Positions 24,436 to 32,563 of a stretch of 64,000 nucleotides of DNA are shown here, piece after piece. The notes under the pieces are model-generated. The model saw nothing but the letters and a program-made list of their open reading frames with translations, ran no database searches and was not told the DNA's origin. This DNA is from Treponema sp. (GTDB taxonomy: Bacteria; Spirochaetota; Spirochaetia; Treponematales; Treponemataceae), in contig JAFYZU010000010.1 in the NCBI GenBank assembly GCA_017548565.1, forward strand, positions 1 through 64,000, read 5' to 3'. How positions within the stretch are numbered: position 1 is the stretch's first letter; each line of letters starts with the position of its first letter. The translations under genes and the position numbers were made by a program.

Positions 24436-25782
24436 TTAATCTTCCGTTATTTCTGCCAGGATTTTTTTAACTTCCGAAAGAAGATAGAATGAGCCAGTTA
24501 CAAGAAGGATATGTCCTTTTTCCGAAGAATCTTTCAATGCTTTTCTGATGATTTTTTTATAATCTTCATCGGCTTCAAAATTCAGATTATTGTTTTTAAA
24601 GCTTTCAATTGCAGAATTAATGTCAGATTTTTTAACATCACCTGGAATTGTAAGATAGATGTTATAAAAACGGTATTTGAATAAGGCGGCAATATCCTTT
24701 ATATCCTTGTCTGCGGCACATGCAAATAAAAGGTTTACTTTATAGCCCTCATACATTTTGTTTAAGGTATCGAGAGTAAGAGTGATGCTGTTTACCGTAT
24801 GCGCACCGTCAAGAACAATTTCAGTGATATGCTCATAATGTTTAAGATGATCAATTACTTCAAAACGACCCGGTAAAGAAGCTTTTGACAGACCTTTTTC
24901 AATTATGCTTTCATCGATATTAGGAAGAATCTTTTTTATTGTAACTGCAGCAACAGTTGCATTCTGAACCTGCATTTTACCAAGAAGCTTCATCTGGGTA
25001 TCTATCGGACGGTTGAAAATCTGACTTTCAAAATGAATGTTCATCCTTCTGTTGCTTTCGTTAAAGCTGTAATAGGCATTGTTTATAAGCTCATCGACAA
25101 AATAACATTCAGCGTGCTTGGTAAAGGCCTTTTCACTTAAAACTGTCTTGATTGACTGGCACTGCTGCTGTGATATTACGACAGGCGTACAGTTTTTTAT
25201 GATTCCTGCTTTTTCAGCAGCAATTTTTTCGAGCGTATTGCCAAGAAATTCCGTATGCTCAAGTTCAATCGGAGTTATGCAGCAGATTTTTGGTCTTATA
25301 ACGTTTGTTGCATCAAGACGACCGCCTAATCCAACTTCAAAAACAGACCAGTCAACATTTGCACGACGGAAACATAAAAAAGAATAAAGGGTAACAAGCT
25401 CAAACCATGTAATAGGACGGTCAAAAGGCAGCTTTATTATTGATTCAATATTCGGAACAAGCTCTTTGATTGAATCTTCATATATTTCTTCGGGGAAAAA
25501 TCCTGATGGTGTAGAAATTCTTTCCCTGAAATCTGTTATGTGCGGAGAAGAATATAATCCGACTTTGTATCCAGCCTCTTCTAAAATACATGCAATTATT
25601 TTAGAAACAGAGCCTTTTCCTTTAGAACCGGCTACATGAACGCAGGGAGCAAAATCCTGAGGATTATCAAATCTTTTGCAAAGAAAATCTATGGTATCAA
25701 GCCAGAAAATATTCTTATCACTTTGATGTTCAAAGTTCAGATAATTATCAAGCCATTCAATAAAAACATCTATTGCTTTCAC
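24436..25782 (-). CDS. folC: Folylpolyglutamate/dihydrofolate synthase
   Basis: An ATP-dependent Mur-ligase-fold enzyme that adds glutamate to folates. At 448 residues it shows the P-loop GSKGKGS (52-58), GLYSSPHITDFRERI, the family's WSVFEVGLGGRLDATNVI and EHTEFLGNTLEKIAAEKAGI, and a C-terminal Mur-like domain with LDGAHT and LVTGSFYLLSEV. It is divergent from trpS with an 89-base gap and looks intact. Confidence 0.93.
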   Translation of the reverse strand: MKAIDVFIEWLDNYLNFEHQSDKNIFWLDTIDFLCKRFDNPQDFAPCVHVAGSKGKGSVSKIIACILEEAGYKVGLYSSPHITDFRERISTPSGFFPEEIYEDSIKELVPNIESIIKLPFDRPITWFELVTLYSFLCFRRANVDWSVFEVGLGGRLDATNVIRPKICCITPIELEHTEFLGNTLEKIAAEKAGIIKNCTPVVISQQQCQSIKTVLSEKAFTKHAECYFVDELINNAYYSFNESNRRMNIHFESQIFNRPIDTQMKLLGKMQVQNATVAAVTIKKILPNIDESIIEKGLSKASLPGRFEVIDHLKHYEHITEIVLDGAHTVNSITLTLDTLNKMYEGYKVNLLFACAADKDIKDIAALFKYRFYNIYLTIPGDVKKSDINSAIESFKNNNLNFEADEDYKKIIRKALKDSSEKGHILLVTGSFYLLSEVKKILAEITED

Positions 25783-25808
25783 AATATTTTAATTATATTT
25801 CTTTTTAA

Positions 25809-25838
25809 TTGAAAATCAACTATGATTTATGATAAGAT
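25809..25838 (+). promoter_or_regulatory. Promoter of trpS
   Basis: TTGAAA at 25809-25814, 18 bases, then TAAGAT at 25833-25838 preceded by TGA (extended -10). It lies 33 bases before the trpS ATG, with AGGGAAA as ribosome site. Confidence 0.55.
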
Positions 25839-25871
25839 ACATTAATTTTTAGTATTTAAGGGAAATATTGT

Positions 25872-26972
25872 ATGAGTAATGAAATTCAATATACAGATTT
25901 AAACAAAAGTTTTGAAGCAGCACTTGAACGAAGCAGAAAAATTGAAGAAGATCTTAAGGTAAATCCGAAAAAATACAGAGTTTTAACAGGAGATCGTCCA
26001 ACAGGAAGACTTCATATAGGTCATTATTTCGGAAGTCTTCAGAATCGTGTAAGGCTTGCAGAAATGGGTGTTCCAACAATGATACTTATTGCTGATTATC
26101 AGGTTCTTACAGATCACGATGCTTTTGATAAAATCAGTCAGAATACTAAACAGCTTGTAATTGATTATATTGCTGCAGGAATAAATCCGGAAAAACAGGA
26201 TGTAATAATCTATCCGCATAGTTATGTTCCTGAATGCAATCAGCTTATGATTCCTTTTTTAACGCTTGTTTCAAATTCAGAGTTAAGCAGAAACCCTACG
26301 GTTAAGGAAGAGATTGAAAGTGCGGGACTTAAAAATGTAAACGCCGGAATGTATACATATCCTGTTCATCAGGCATGTGATATTCTTTTCTGTAAAGGAA
26401 ATATTGTTCCTGTTGGAAAGGACCAGCTTCCTCATCTTGAAATGACTAGAACGATTGCAGGACGTTTCAATAAAAAGTTCTGTCTTGACATGAATAAAGA
26501 ACCTGTTTTTCCGGAACCACAGGCACTTCTTTCTAAAACTCCGATGATTCTCGGACTTGACGGTTCACAGAAAATGTCAAAATCAAGAAATAATGCCATC
26601 ATGCTTTCTGCAACTGAAGATGAAACTGCCGCACTTATTAAAAAAGCAAAGACAGATCAGGACAGAAACATTACTTATGATCCTGTAAACAGACCTGAAG
26701 TTTCAAATCTGCTTATGCTTATTTCACTTTGTACAGGTGAAAAACCGGAAGAGGTTGCTTCACGTATAGGTGAGGGCGGCGGCGGAATGCTTAAAGCTCA
26801 ATTAACAGAAGCAATGAATGAAAAATTACGTCCTTTGAGAAAAGAACGTGCACGACTCGAACAGGATCCTGAATATATCAGAAAAGTATTATTGACGGGT
26901 GCAGAAAAGGCAAGGGCAATAGGAATAAAGACTCTCGAAGAAGTCCGCGAACGCATGAATATGGTAATATAA
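25872..26972 (+). CDS. trpS: Tryptophan-tRNA ligase
   Basis: A class I aminoacyl-tRNA synthetase charging tRNA-Trp. The 366-residue protein has the HIGH motif at residues 48-51 (GRLHIGHYFG) and KMSKS at 234-238. The insert DQLPHLEMTRTIAGRFN and the MYTYPVHQACDILF strand are typical of TrpS. An N-terminal extension of about 35 residues precedes the Rossmann fold. It stands alone with its own promoter, and the stop is followed by a repeat tract. Confidence 0.95.
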   Translation: MSNEIQYTDLNKSFEAALERSRKIEEDLKVNPKKYRVLTGDRPTGRLHIGHYFGSLQNRVRLAEMGVPTMILIADYQVLTDHDAFDKISQNTKQLVIDYIAAGINPEKQDVIIYPHSYVPECNQLMIPFLTLVSNSELSRNPTVKEEIESAGLKNVNAGMYTYPVHQACDILFCKGNIVPVGKDQLPHLEMTRTIAGRFNKKFCLDMNKEPVFPEPQALLSKTPMILGLDGSQKMSKSRNNAIMLSATEDETAALIKKAKTDQDRNITYDPVNRPEVSNLLMLISLCTGEKPEEVASRIGEGGGGMLKAQLTEAMNEKLRPLRKERARLEQDPEYIRKVLLTGAEKARAIGIKTLEEVRERMNMVI

Positions 26973-27037
26973 GCAGTTAGTAAATAGCTAATAGCTAACA
27001 GCTTATAGCTAATAGCTATTAGCAGTTAATGATTAGC
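26973..27037. repeat. Short TAGCTAATAGC repeat tract with 16-bp palindrome
   Basis: TAGCTAATAGC occurs at 26985-26995 and 27006-27016 (21-base period), and GCAGTTA brackets the tract. GCTAATAGCTATTAGC at 27008-27023 is a perfect palindrome. It lies between the convergent trpS and cca genes, where it could act as a hairpin for both transcripts. There are only two units and no spacers, so it is not CRISPR. Confidence 0.55.
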
Positions 27038-27064
27038 TTTCTAAAAACGTTTCGACTGATAAAA

Positions 27065-28447
27065 TTATTTAAACTCTTTTGCAATATTTAATAAGTTTTC
27101 ACGTGTGTTCAAATCAGGATCTTCGATTACGCATTCCATAAGATGATTTAAAATAAATCCGAGTTTTTTTCCCGGTTCAAAACCGTTCTGAATTAAATCT
27201 TTACCGTTAATTGCAAGGTCTTTTATCGAAAGTGCATTTTTCTGCATTTCAATTTTATTTATCCTCTCACGGAATTCAAGAAGTTCATTGCATGCTTTGG
27301 AATCATGCATTCTTACCGGTTCGTTGTATTTTCCGTACATATCTGCAAGGCGTAGATCAAACAGATCATCAATGCATTCAGTACCTGTTTTAACTAAAAA
27401 CCTTCGTACCGCAGCATCTGACCAGTCTGAAGTATATTTGAACATATGATTTTCAATAAGATGACATACAGCCTGAATCTGTGCATTACTGAACTTAAGC
27501 TTTCTTAAAACCTGATCTGCTATTTCTGCAGATTTTTTTTCGTGATTATAAAAATGAAATATTTCAAGTCCTTTTATGTTTTCCACAGTTTTTGTCTGAG
27601 GTTTTCCACAGTCATGAAAAAGGGCTGCAACACGGACAAGAGGCTTATCTTCCGGGGCTCCGTCACAGGAATAAATGATATGATCCATTACATCAAAAAC
27701 ATGATAGGATCTACAGTCTTTCTGCATGCAGTTACGGCATTCTGAGAGCTCTGGAATAAAAAGCATTAATATTCCTGTTTCTTCCATCATTTTTAAACCG
27801 GCACTCGGCTTTTGTGAACCCATCATTTTAAGAAATTCATCCCGAAACCTTTCTACACTGATGGAGCTTATTTTTTTCTGAATATCGGCATCGAATATTT
27901 GTGAATATGTCTGTTTTTCTATACTGAAATTCAGCTGTGATGCAAAGCGTAAAGCCCTTACAGGACGAAGTCCGTCTTCCATGAATCTTTCATGAGGATT
28001 CCCGACTGTACGGATTATTTTTTTCTTAATGTCTTTGCGCCCCTTGAATGGATCTTTAATTTTTGAATTCTTAAGATTAACAGCAATCGCATTCATCGTA
28101 AAATCACGACGGCTCAAATCTTCTTCGATTGTGGCGGCATATTCAATTTTATCCGGATGACGTCCATCGCTGTAATCAGATTCAGTACGGAAGGTCGTAA
28201 CTTCAATTTCTTCGTTCTTAAAATAAACTGTTACCGTACCGTGCTCAATCCCCGTAGGAATTACAACCCTGAACAAGCTTTTTACCTGCTCCGGAGATGC
28301 ATTTGTAGCAATATCCCAGTCAGATGCTTCTTTTCCAAGAAAAATATCACGTACGGCTCCACCGACAAGATATGCTTCAAAGCCTGCTTTTTCAAATACT
28401 GTATTGAAATCTTTTAAAATCCGGGGAATCTTTACTTTACCGGTCAT
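27065..28447 (-). CDS. cca: CCA-adding tRNA nucleotidyltransferase with HD domain
   Basis: Adds or repairs the 3' CCA of tRNAs. The 460-residue protein has the class II nucleotidyltransferase head (YLVGGAVRDIFLGKEASDWDIAT with D43 and D45), the RRDFTMNAIA motif, an RNA-binding neck and an HD-type domain (AALFHDCGKPQT). The two tRNA genes in this window end without CCA, so the enzyme is required for them. It shares one base (TGATG) with the small membrane-protein gene upstream. Family resemblance also includes poly(A) polymerases, but the context favours CCA addition. Confidence 0.92.
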   Translation of the reverse strand: MTGKVKIPRILKDFNTVFEKAGFEAYLVGGAVRDIFLGKEASDWDIATNASPEQVKSLFRVVIPTGIEHGTVTVYFKNEEIEVTTFRTESDYSDGRHPDKIEYAATIEEDLSRRDFTMNAIAVNLKNSKIKDPFKGRKDIKKKIIRTVGNPHERFMEDGLRPVRALRFASQLNFSIEKQTYSQIFDADIQKKISSISVERFRDEFLKMMGSQKPSAGLKMMEETGILMLFIPELSECRNCMQKDCRSYHVFDVMDHIIYSCDGAPEDKPLVRVAALFHDCGKPQTKTVENIKGLEIFHFYNHEKKSAEIADQVLRKLKFSNAQIQAVCHLIENHMFKYTSDWSDAAVRRFLVKTGTECIDDLFDLRLADMYGKYNEPVRMHDSKACNELLEFRERINKIEMQKNALSIKDLAINGKDLIQNGFEPGKKLGFILNHLMECVIEDPDLNTRENLLNIAKEFK

Positions 28448-28830
28448 CAGATTCCTCCCGAAAGCTTATTAAGTACCACAGAATAAACAATGAATATGGT
28501 TCCTGATGAAGATATGATTAATAAAAAAAATATCTTGAATAAACGTAAAATTGTAAATCTATCGATAAATATTATTACTATGCTCATTAAAAAAGCGGTA
28601 ACTGCAAAAATCACCATGATTATTGAGGTGATTGACATTACATTCAGGATGATGCTCTGACTTTTGTCTAAAAAAATCTGATAGTTACCGACAAGATAAA
28701 GCAAAAATAAAAGGATGTTAAACGTAAACAGGATTGTTGCTGCATTTCTGAATAATTTACATATCAGAAAAAAAATTTTTTTGAATTGAGACGGTTCCTG
28801 TGTTGAATTTATCTTTCTTTTTTCTTTCAT
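28447..28830 (-). CDS. Small membrane protein of unknown function
   Basis: A 127-residue protein with a charged N-terminus and three or four hydrophobic segments (about 32-48, 61-86, 92-120). No family recognised. Its stop overlaps the cca start by one base, so the two are cotranscribed and probably translationally coupled. Confidence 0.6.
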   Translation of the reverse strand: MKEKRKINSTQEPSQFKKIFFLICKLFRNAATILFTFNILLFLLYLVGNYQIFLDKSQSIILNVMSITSIIMVIFAVTAFLMSIVIIFIDRFTILRLFKIFFLLIISSSGTIFIVYSVVLNKLSGGI

Positions 28831-28870
28831 AATTTATATAATATTTTATTAAATATATTGGATTAAGTAA

Positions 28871-29515
28871 ATGAAGAAATCAATCTGTTTTTTAATATTA
28901 CTGATTTTCGGCGGATTCTGTTTTTTTAAGGGATGGACAACAATACGTGTAGATGCCGATAAAATCGGAATAGTTAAGTCTAAATTAAAGGGAATAAGGG
29001 AAGAGCCTGTAGAAAACGGTAAATTTTCCTGGTACTGGGATTTTCTTATACCGACCAATGCAAAGCTCATAAAATTCAGTATCGCACCTGTAAGCACGAA
29101 TAAAACAATAAGCGGAAAATCATCGGGATCCGGCATAAATTCAAATTTCAGCTTTACATATTCAATTTCTGTTTCTTATTCAGCCCAGAATGTCCTCGAT
29201 ATGATAAAGGATAATATCATAAGCAGTCAGGATGACCTTGAAAAATACATTCAGAATGCAGTGGATGCAATCTGTCAGCAGGCATCTAATCACATCCTTA
29301 AAAAATATCAGATGGATAACAGCTTCAGGCCTGAAAGCATAAAGCGCACGGAGCTTGTTAAAAGCCTTGATATATACCGTGATTTTCCATATTTCGATAT
29401 AACTGTTTTTGCTTTAACTGATTATGTGCTTCCTGATTATAGTGTTACAGTTACAAATCCGGTTATCACTCAGGTCCCGGATAATACAAACGAAAGTTCA
29501 ACGGAGAACGACTGA
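28871..29515 (+). CDS. SPFH/band-7-like membrane-anchored protein
   Basis: A 214-residue protein with one N-terminal hydrophobic segment (residues 5-20). The following segment reads IRVDADKIGIVKSKLKGIRE ... GKFSWYWDFLIPTNAKLIKF. This resembles the start of SPFH/prohibitin domains, where 'V-x-x-x-x-x-G-V-V' and 'G-x-H-x-x-x-x-x-x-P' strands occur. The family call is tentative. Its stop overlaps the glycosyltransferase start by one base (TGATG). Only 40 bases separate it from the divergent small membrane-protein gene. Confidence 0.5.
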   Translation: MKKSICFLILLIFGGFCFFKGWTTIRVDADKIGIVKSKLKGIREEPVENGKFSWYWDFLIPTNAKLIKFSIAPVSTNKTISGKSSGSGINSNFSFTYSISVSYSAQNVLDMIKDNIISSQDDLEKYIQNAVDAICQQASNHILKKYQMDNSFRPESIKRTELVKSLDIYRDFPYFDITVFALTDYVLPDYSVTVTNPVITQVPDNTNESSTEND

Positions 29516-31077
29516 TGAAGCTCTGGATAGCGAGCATGGAATGTGCCGGCATAATCGAGGCGGGTGGTGTAAAAAACGTTACGCTTGCATTATGCAAGGA
29601 ATTTTCTTTACTTAAAAACGATACTACGCTTTTTATTCCTGTTTTCAAAACAAACTGCTGGGAACTGATTTATGATTACGAAAAATCCGGTTCTTTAGAA
29701 ACACAGATAAACCACTGCAATCATTGTGAAAAAATCATTTATCGTAAGGCAAAATGCACTGAAGGTAATTTTAACATTGTATTTATAAATAATCCTGCAT
29801 TTGCAGAAAAAGAAGATATTTACACTTATACAGAAAATGAACAGAAGCAGAATCCTGAATTCATCAAGGGTAAAGGTCATAAAGATACTCTTTTTATGGA
29901 TTCACTTTTCGCAAAGGCTGTTTCACAATACATAAATTTCATCGGAGAGTCCGAATATCCTGATATAATTCATTGCCAGGATGCTTCCTGTGCCCTGATT
30001 CCATCATTCGTAAAAACAAATCCTCTGTTTAATAATACAAAAACAGTCGTTACGATTCATAATGCGGGTCCAGCCTATCATCATAATTTTTCAAGCATTG
30101 GTGAAGCGGCATGGTATACAGGCCTGAATGAAGGTATTTTATCTGATGCTGTGAATGAAACAAAGGTTGAACCGTTTCTGCTTGCCTTGAACAGCGGGGC
30201 ATATTTAACGACAGTTTCCGAGGATTATGCAAAAGAACTTTTAGATCCTGTTTATAAAAACGAAACGGAAGGGCTTTCTTCGATTTTCTTTTCAAGATAT
30301 ACATCAATAAAAGGAATAACAAACGGAATTGATTATGAACGATATAATCCGACTGATAAAAAAGTTTCTTTATTGCCGTTTGAATTCAATCCTGAAACTC
30401 TAGATTTAAAGGGAAAATATGAATGCCGTAAATATTTTATAAATGAGATATTAAATTCACGGTTTAATTCAGAACTTCCTTTATGCGGAAACATTAATAC
30501 TTCAGATTTTGAAAACGACATATTTTTGATGTATCACGGAAGAATTACACAGCAGAAGGGGATTAATGTACTTATTGAAGCAATCCCTGCAATATTGAAT
30601 AATTTTAAGAATGTAAAATTCATTATATGCGGAAAAGGTGAAATCTCTCTTGAAAAATCAATAATTGAAATATGCTCAAAATTTAACGGCAAAGTTGCTT
30701 TTATAAACGGATACGACAGACAGATTGCAAGGCTTATCAACTGTTCCGGAGATTTCATTGTTCTCCCGAGTTTTTTTGAACCCTGCGGGCTAGAAGACCT
30801 TATCTCACAGCTTTACGGAACTTTACCTGTTGCAAACAAGACAGGCGGGCTTAATAAAATAATTGACCGTAAAACAGGATTCCTTTATGAAAATAATACC
30901 AGCCAGAATTTAATTGCAAAGCTTTCAGAAATAATAACTTTGAAAATCAACTGTCCGGAAGTTATACAAAAGATGATTCAGGAAGCGGCAGTTTATGTTC
31001 ATAAAAATTATCTGTGGAAGAATGTAATCCAGAATAAATATATTCCATTTTTCGAAGAAATATTAAAAAAAGTATAA
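29515..31077 (+). CDS. glgA: Glycogen-synthase-like glycosyltransferase (GT5)
   Basis: A 520-residue GT-B protein. The N-terminal Rossmann half follows GT5 order (MKLWIASMECAGIIEAGGVKN; HCQDASCALIPSFV; TVVTIHNAG; TTVSEDYAKEL; NGIDYERYNP). The C-terminal half has MYHGRITQQKGINVLIEAI and the catalytic-site segment LPSFFEPCGLEDLISQLYG. The usual N-terminal K-x-G-G of glycogen synthases is E15-A-G-G here, so the nucleotide-sugar lysine is missing. It may be a divergent glycogen synthase or act on another donor. It is coupled to the preceding SPFH-like gene. Confidence 0.75.
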   Translation: MKLWIASMECAGIIEAGGVKNVTLALCKEFSLLKNDTTLFIPVFKTNCWELIYDYEKSGSLETQINHCNHCEKIIYRKAKCTEGNFNIVFINNPAFAEKEDIYTYTENEQKQNPEFIKGKGHKDTLFMDSLFAKAVSQYINFIGESEYPDIIHCQDASCALIPSFVKTNPLFNNTKTVVTIHNAGPAYHHNFSSIGEAAWYTGLNEGILSDAVNETKVEPFLLALNSGAYLTTVSEDYAKELLDPVYKNETEGLSSIFFSRYTSIKGITNGIDYERYNPTDKKVSLLPFEFNPETLDLKGKYECRKYFINEILNSRFNSELPLCGNINTSDFENDIFLMYHGRITQQKGINVLIEAIPAILNNFKNVKFIICGKGEISLEKSIIEICSKFNGKVAFINGYDRQIARLINCSGDFIVLPSFFEPCGLEDLISQLYGTLPVANKTGGLNKIIDRKTGFLYENNTSQNLIAKLSEIITLKINCPEVIQKMIQEAAVYVHKNYLWKNVIQNKYIPFFEEILKKV

Positions 31078-31085
31078 ATGGGGTA

Positions 31086-31114
31086 TTGACTAAAAATAAA
31101 ATACTTTTTAATAT
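31086..31114 (+). promoter_or_regulatory. Promoter of the tRNA-Thr/tRNA-Tyr operon
   Basis: TTGACT, 17 bases, TAATAT: five of six and four of six matches to consensus, with ideal spacing. The predicted start lies about 20-25 bases before tRNA-Thr. Confidence 0.7.
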
Positions 31115-31143
31115 TCAATCATTCGTAAAAATTACGGATAGAT

Positions 31144-31216
31144 GCTGCTTTAGCTCAGCTGGTAGAGCACGTGATTTGTAATCTCGGGGTCGTGGGTCCA
31201 AATCCTACAAGCAGCT
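31144..31216 (+). tRNA. tRNA-Thr(TGT)
   Basis: The cloverleaf has acceptor GCTGCTT / AAGCAGC (7 bp), D-stem GCTC/GAGC, anticodon loop TTTGTAA with anticodon TGT, a five-base variable region, T-stem GTGGG/CCTAC and discriminator T. CCA is not encoded. Two oddities: the anticodon stem CGTGA/TCTCG has a central T-T mismatch, and the T-loop is TCCAAAT, so the near-invariant T at position 55 is C. Confidence 0.92.
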
Positions 31217-31224
31217 TTTTTTAT

Positions 31225-31306
31225 GGGGAGTTCGCATAGCGGCAATTGCAAGGGACTGTAAATCCCTCGACTCACGTCTCCAGAGGTTCGAGTCCTCTAC
31301 TCCCCA
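31225..31306 (+). tRNA. tRNA-Tyr(GTA)
   Basis: A class II tRNA with a long variable arm (14 bases). Acceptor GGGGAGT/ACTCCCC, anticodon stem AGGGA/TCCCT, loop CTGTAAA with anticodon GTA, T-stem AGAGG/CCTCT with TTCGAGT loop, discriminator A. CCA is not encoded. It lies eight bases after tRNA-Thr in one transcript. Confidence 0.95.
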
Positions 31307-31321
31307 TTCCTATAAAGAATC

Positions 31322-31350
31322 AGAGCCTTAAGGCTCTTTTTTTTTTTTTT
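31322..31350 (+). terminator. Terminator of the tRNA operon
   Basis: AGAGCCTT directly joined to AAGGCTCT gives a perfect palindrome, followed by T residues up to 31350. Confidence 0.85.
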
Positions 31351-31370
31351 GCCTTTTTCATCACTTCACT

Positions 31371-31402
31371 TTGACAAAACATTCTCTTTCGATTAATATA
31401 AA
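31371..31402 (+). promoter_or_regulatory. Promoter before the metallo-hydrolase gene
   Basis: A perfect TTGACA is followed by AT-rich -10 candidates (TAATAT at 17 bases, TATAAA at 20 bases). It lies about 30-55 bases before the GTG start and may serve the whole run to rpoD. Confidence 0.6.
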
Positions 31403-31430
31403 ATGATAAAGTCTTTCAAAGGGGAAGTGT

Positions 31431-32363
31431 GTGTTAATCCATTTTTGGGGAGTACGCGGGTCAATCCCGACTCCAATTTCACCGCAACAGGTTCAGTCAA
31501 AAATCATGGCCGCCATACAAAGAGCCGTACCTGCAGATTTACAGAATGCAGAAACACGCTCAAAGTTCATTTCCAATCTTCCGGCTTGGATTTTTGGAAC
31601 TACAGGCGGTAATACTACATGCGTAGAACTTATTCATAACGATACACACATCCTTCTTGATGCAGGCTCTGGACTTCGTGCACTTGGAAAAGAGCGTGAA
31701 TGTCCTTCTAAATACCATCTTTTCCTGTCACATCTTCACTGGGATCATCTTAACGGTTTTCCTTTTTTCGATCATGCATTCAATCCGAATCTTGAAATAC
31801 AGGTTTATTCAAATCATGACAATGCTGAAAAATATTTCCGCGGTCAGATGGCTGTTCCGTACAGTCCTGCTTCTGTAAGTACATCAATAACGAAAAAACT
31901 TTACTTTAATCATCTTTGTGAAGGAGAAAGCTTTTACATTGACGACATAAAGGTAAATTCGTGCAAAATGCGTCATCCCGGTGATTCATATTCATTTTCT
32001 TTTGAAGCAGACGGCAAGAAATTTGTTTTTGCAACGGATGTTGAATTAAAGGCAACGGATTTTAAAAGCAAGCTTGATAAAGAGTCTATTTTTTATAACG
32101 CAGATGCAATAGTAATGGATGCACAGTATACAACTCAGGAATTGAACGAAAAAGTAGACTGGGGACATTCCTCGTTCTGCTTTGCAATAGATTTTGCAAT
32201 TCACTATCAGATTAAGGAACTTTATCTTTTCCATCATGATCCCGCTTATGATGATAAAAAGCTTGAAAAAATACTTCAGGCATCACAATGGTATGCAAAA
32301 TACATCAATCATTCAGATTTGAAAATATATCTTGCAAAAGAGGATACTGAATTTATTTTATGA
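31431..32363 (+). CDS. Metallo-beta-lactamase-fold hydrolase
   Basis: A 310-residue protein with the metal motif H101-L-H103-W-D105-H106 (SHLHWDHLNG), a following H in KMRHPGDSYSF, the late acidic ATDVEL and FHHDP. The opening (IHFWGVRGSIPTP) and FGTTGGNTTCVELI are those of the phosphodiesterase-like group often annotated as MBL-fold or cyclic-phosphate hydrolases. Substrate unknown. The start is a GTG behind AAAGGGGAAG. It overlaps the next small gene by ATGA and heads the run towards mltG, dnaG and rpoD. Confidence 0.85.
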   Translation: MLIHFWGVRGSIPTPISPQQVQSKIMAAIQRAVPADLQNAETRSKFISNLPAWIFGTTGGNTTCVELIHNDTHILLDAGSGLRALGKERECPSKYHLFLSHLHWDHLNGFPFFDHAFNPNLEIQVYSNHDNAEKYFRGQMAVPYSPASVSTSITKKLYFNHLCEGESFYIDDIKVNSCKMRHPGDSYSFSFEADGKKFVFATDVELKATDFKSKLDKESIFYNADAIVMDAQYTTQELNEKVDWGHSSFCFAIDFAIHYQIKELYLFHHDPAYDDKKLEKILQASQWYAKYINHSDLKIYLAKEDTEFIL

Positions 32364-32563
32364 TTCCATTAAACAGAAAACCTGAAATACAGAATTTTAA
32401 TTTCTCGTATAACTTCAATTCAGAAGAAACTGCAAAACTCGCAAAATTCTTCCGTGAAAATCAGGAAAAACTTCCTTCAGGTCTTGAAAAATTCAGCAAG
32501 GCGCTTGAAGATGCTGTGTACAACGGTCTGTCACTTGAACAGGCAAGGAATTTCTTTGCATGA
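32360..32563 (+). CDS. Small conserved-looking protein between MBL hydrolase and mltG
   Basis: A 67-residue acidic helical protein (NSEETAKLAKFFRENQEKLPSGLEKFSKALEDAVYNGLSLEQARNFF). No family is recognised. It overlaps both neighbours by ATGA, so it is certainly translated in series. The coupling to mltG and dnaG suggests a conserved accessory role that cannot be named. Confidence 0.6.
   Translation: MIPLNRKPEIQNFNFSYNFNSEETAKLAKFFRENQEKLPSGLEKFSKALEDAVYNGLSLEQARNFFA

Noticed and set aside
26973-27037. Possible CRISPR array
   Set aside because: Only two 11-base units at 21-base spacing, palindromic, with no true spacers and no cas genes.
31403-31612. Plus-strand frame overlapping the start of the metallo-hydrolase gene
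   Set aside because: Out of frame with a clear MBL-fold protein that has its own GTG and ribosome site.
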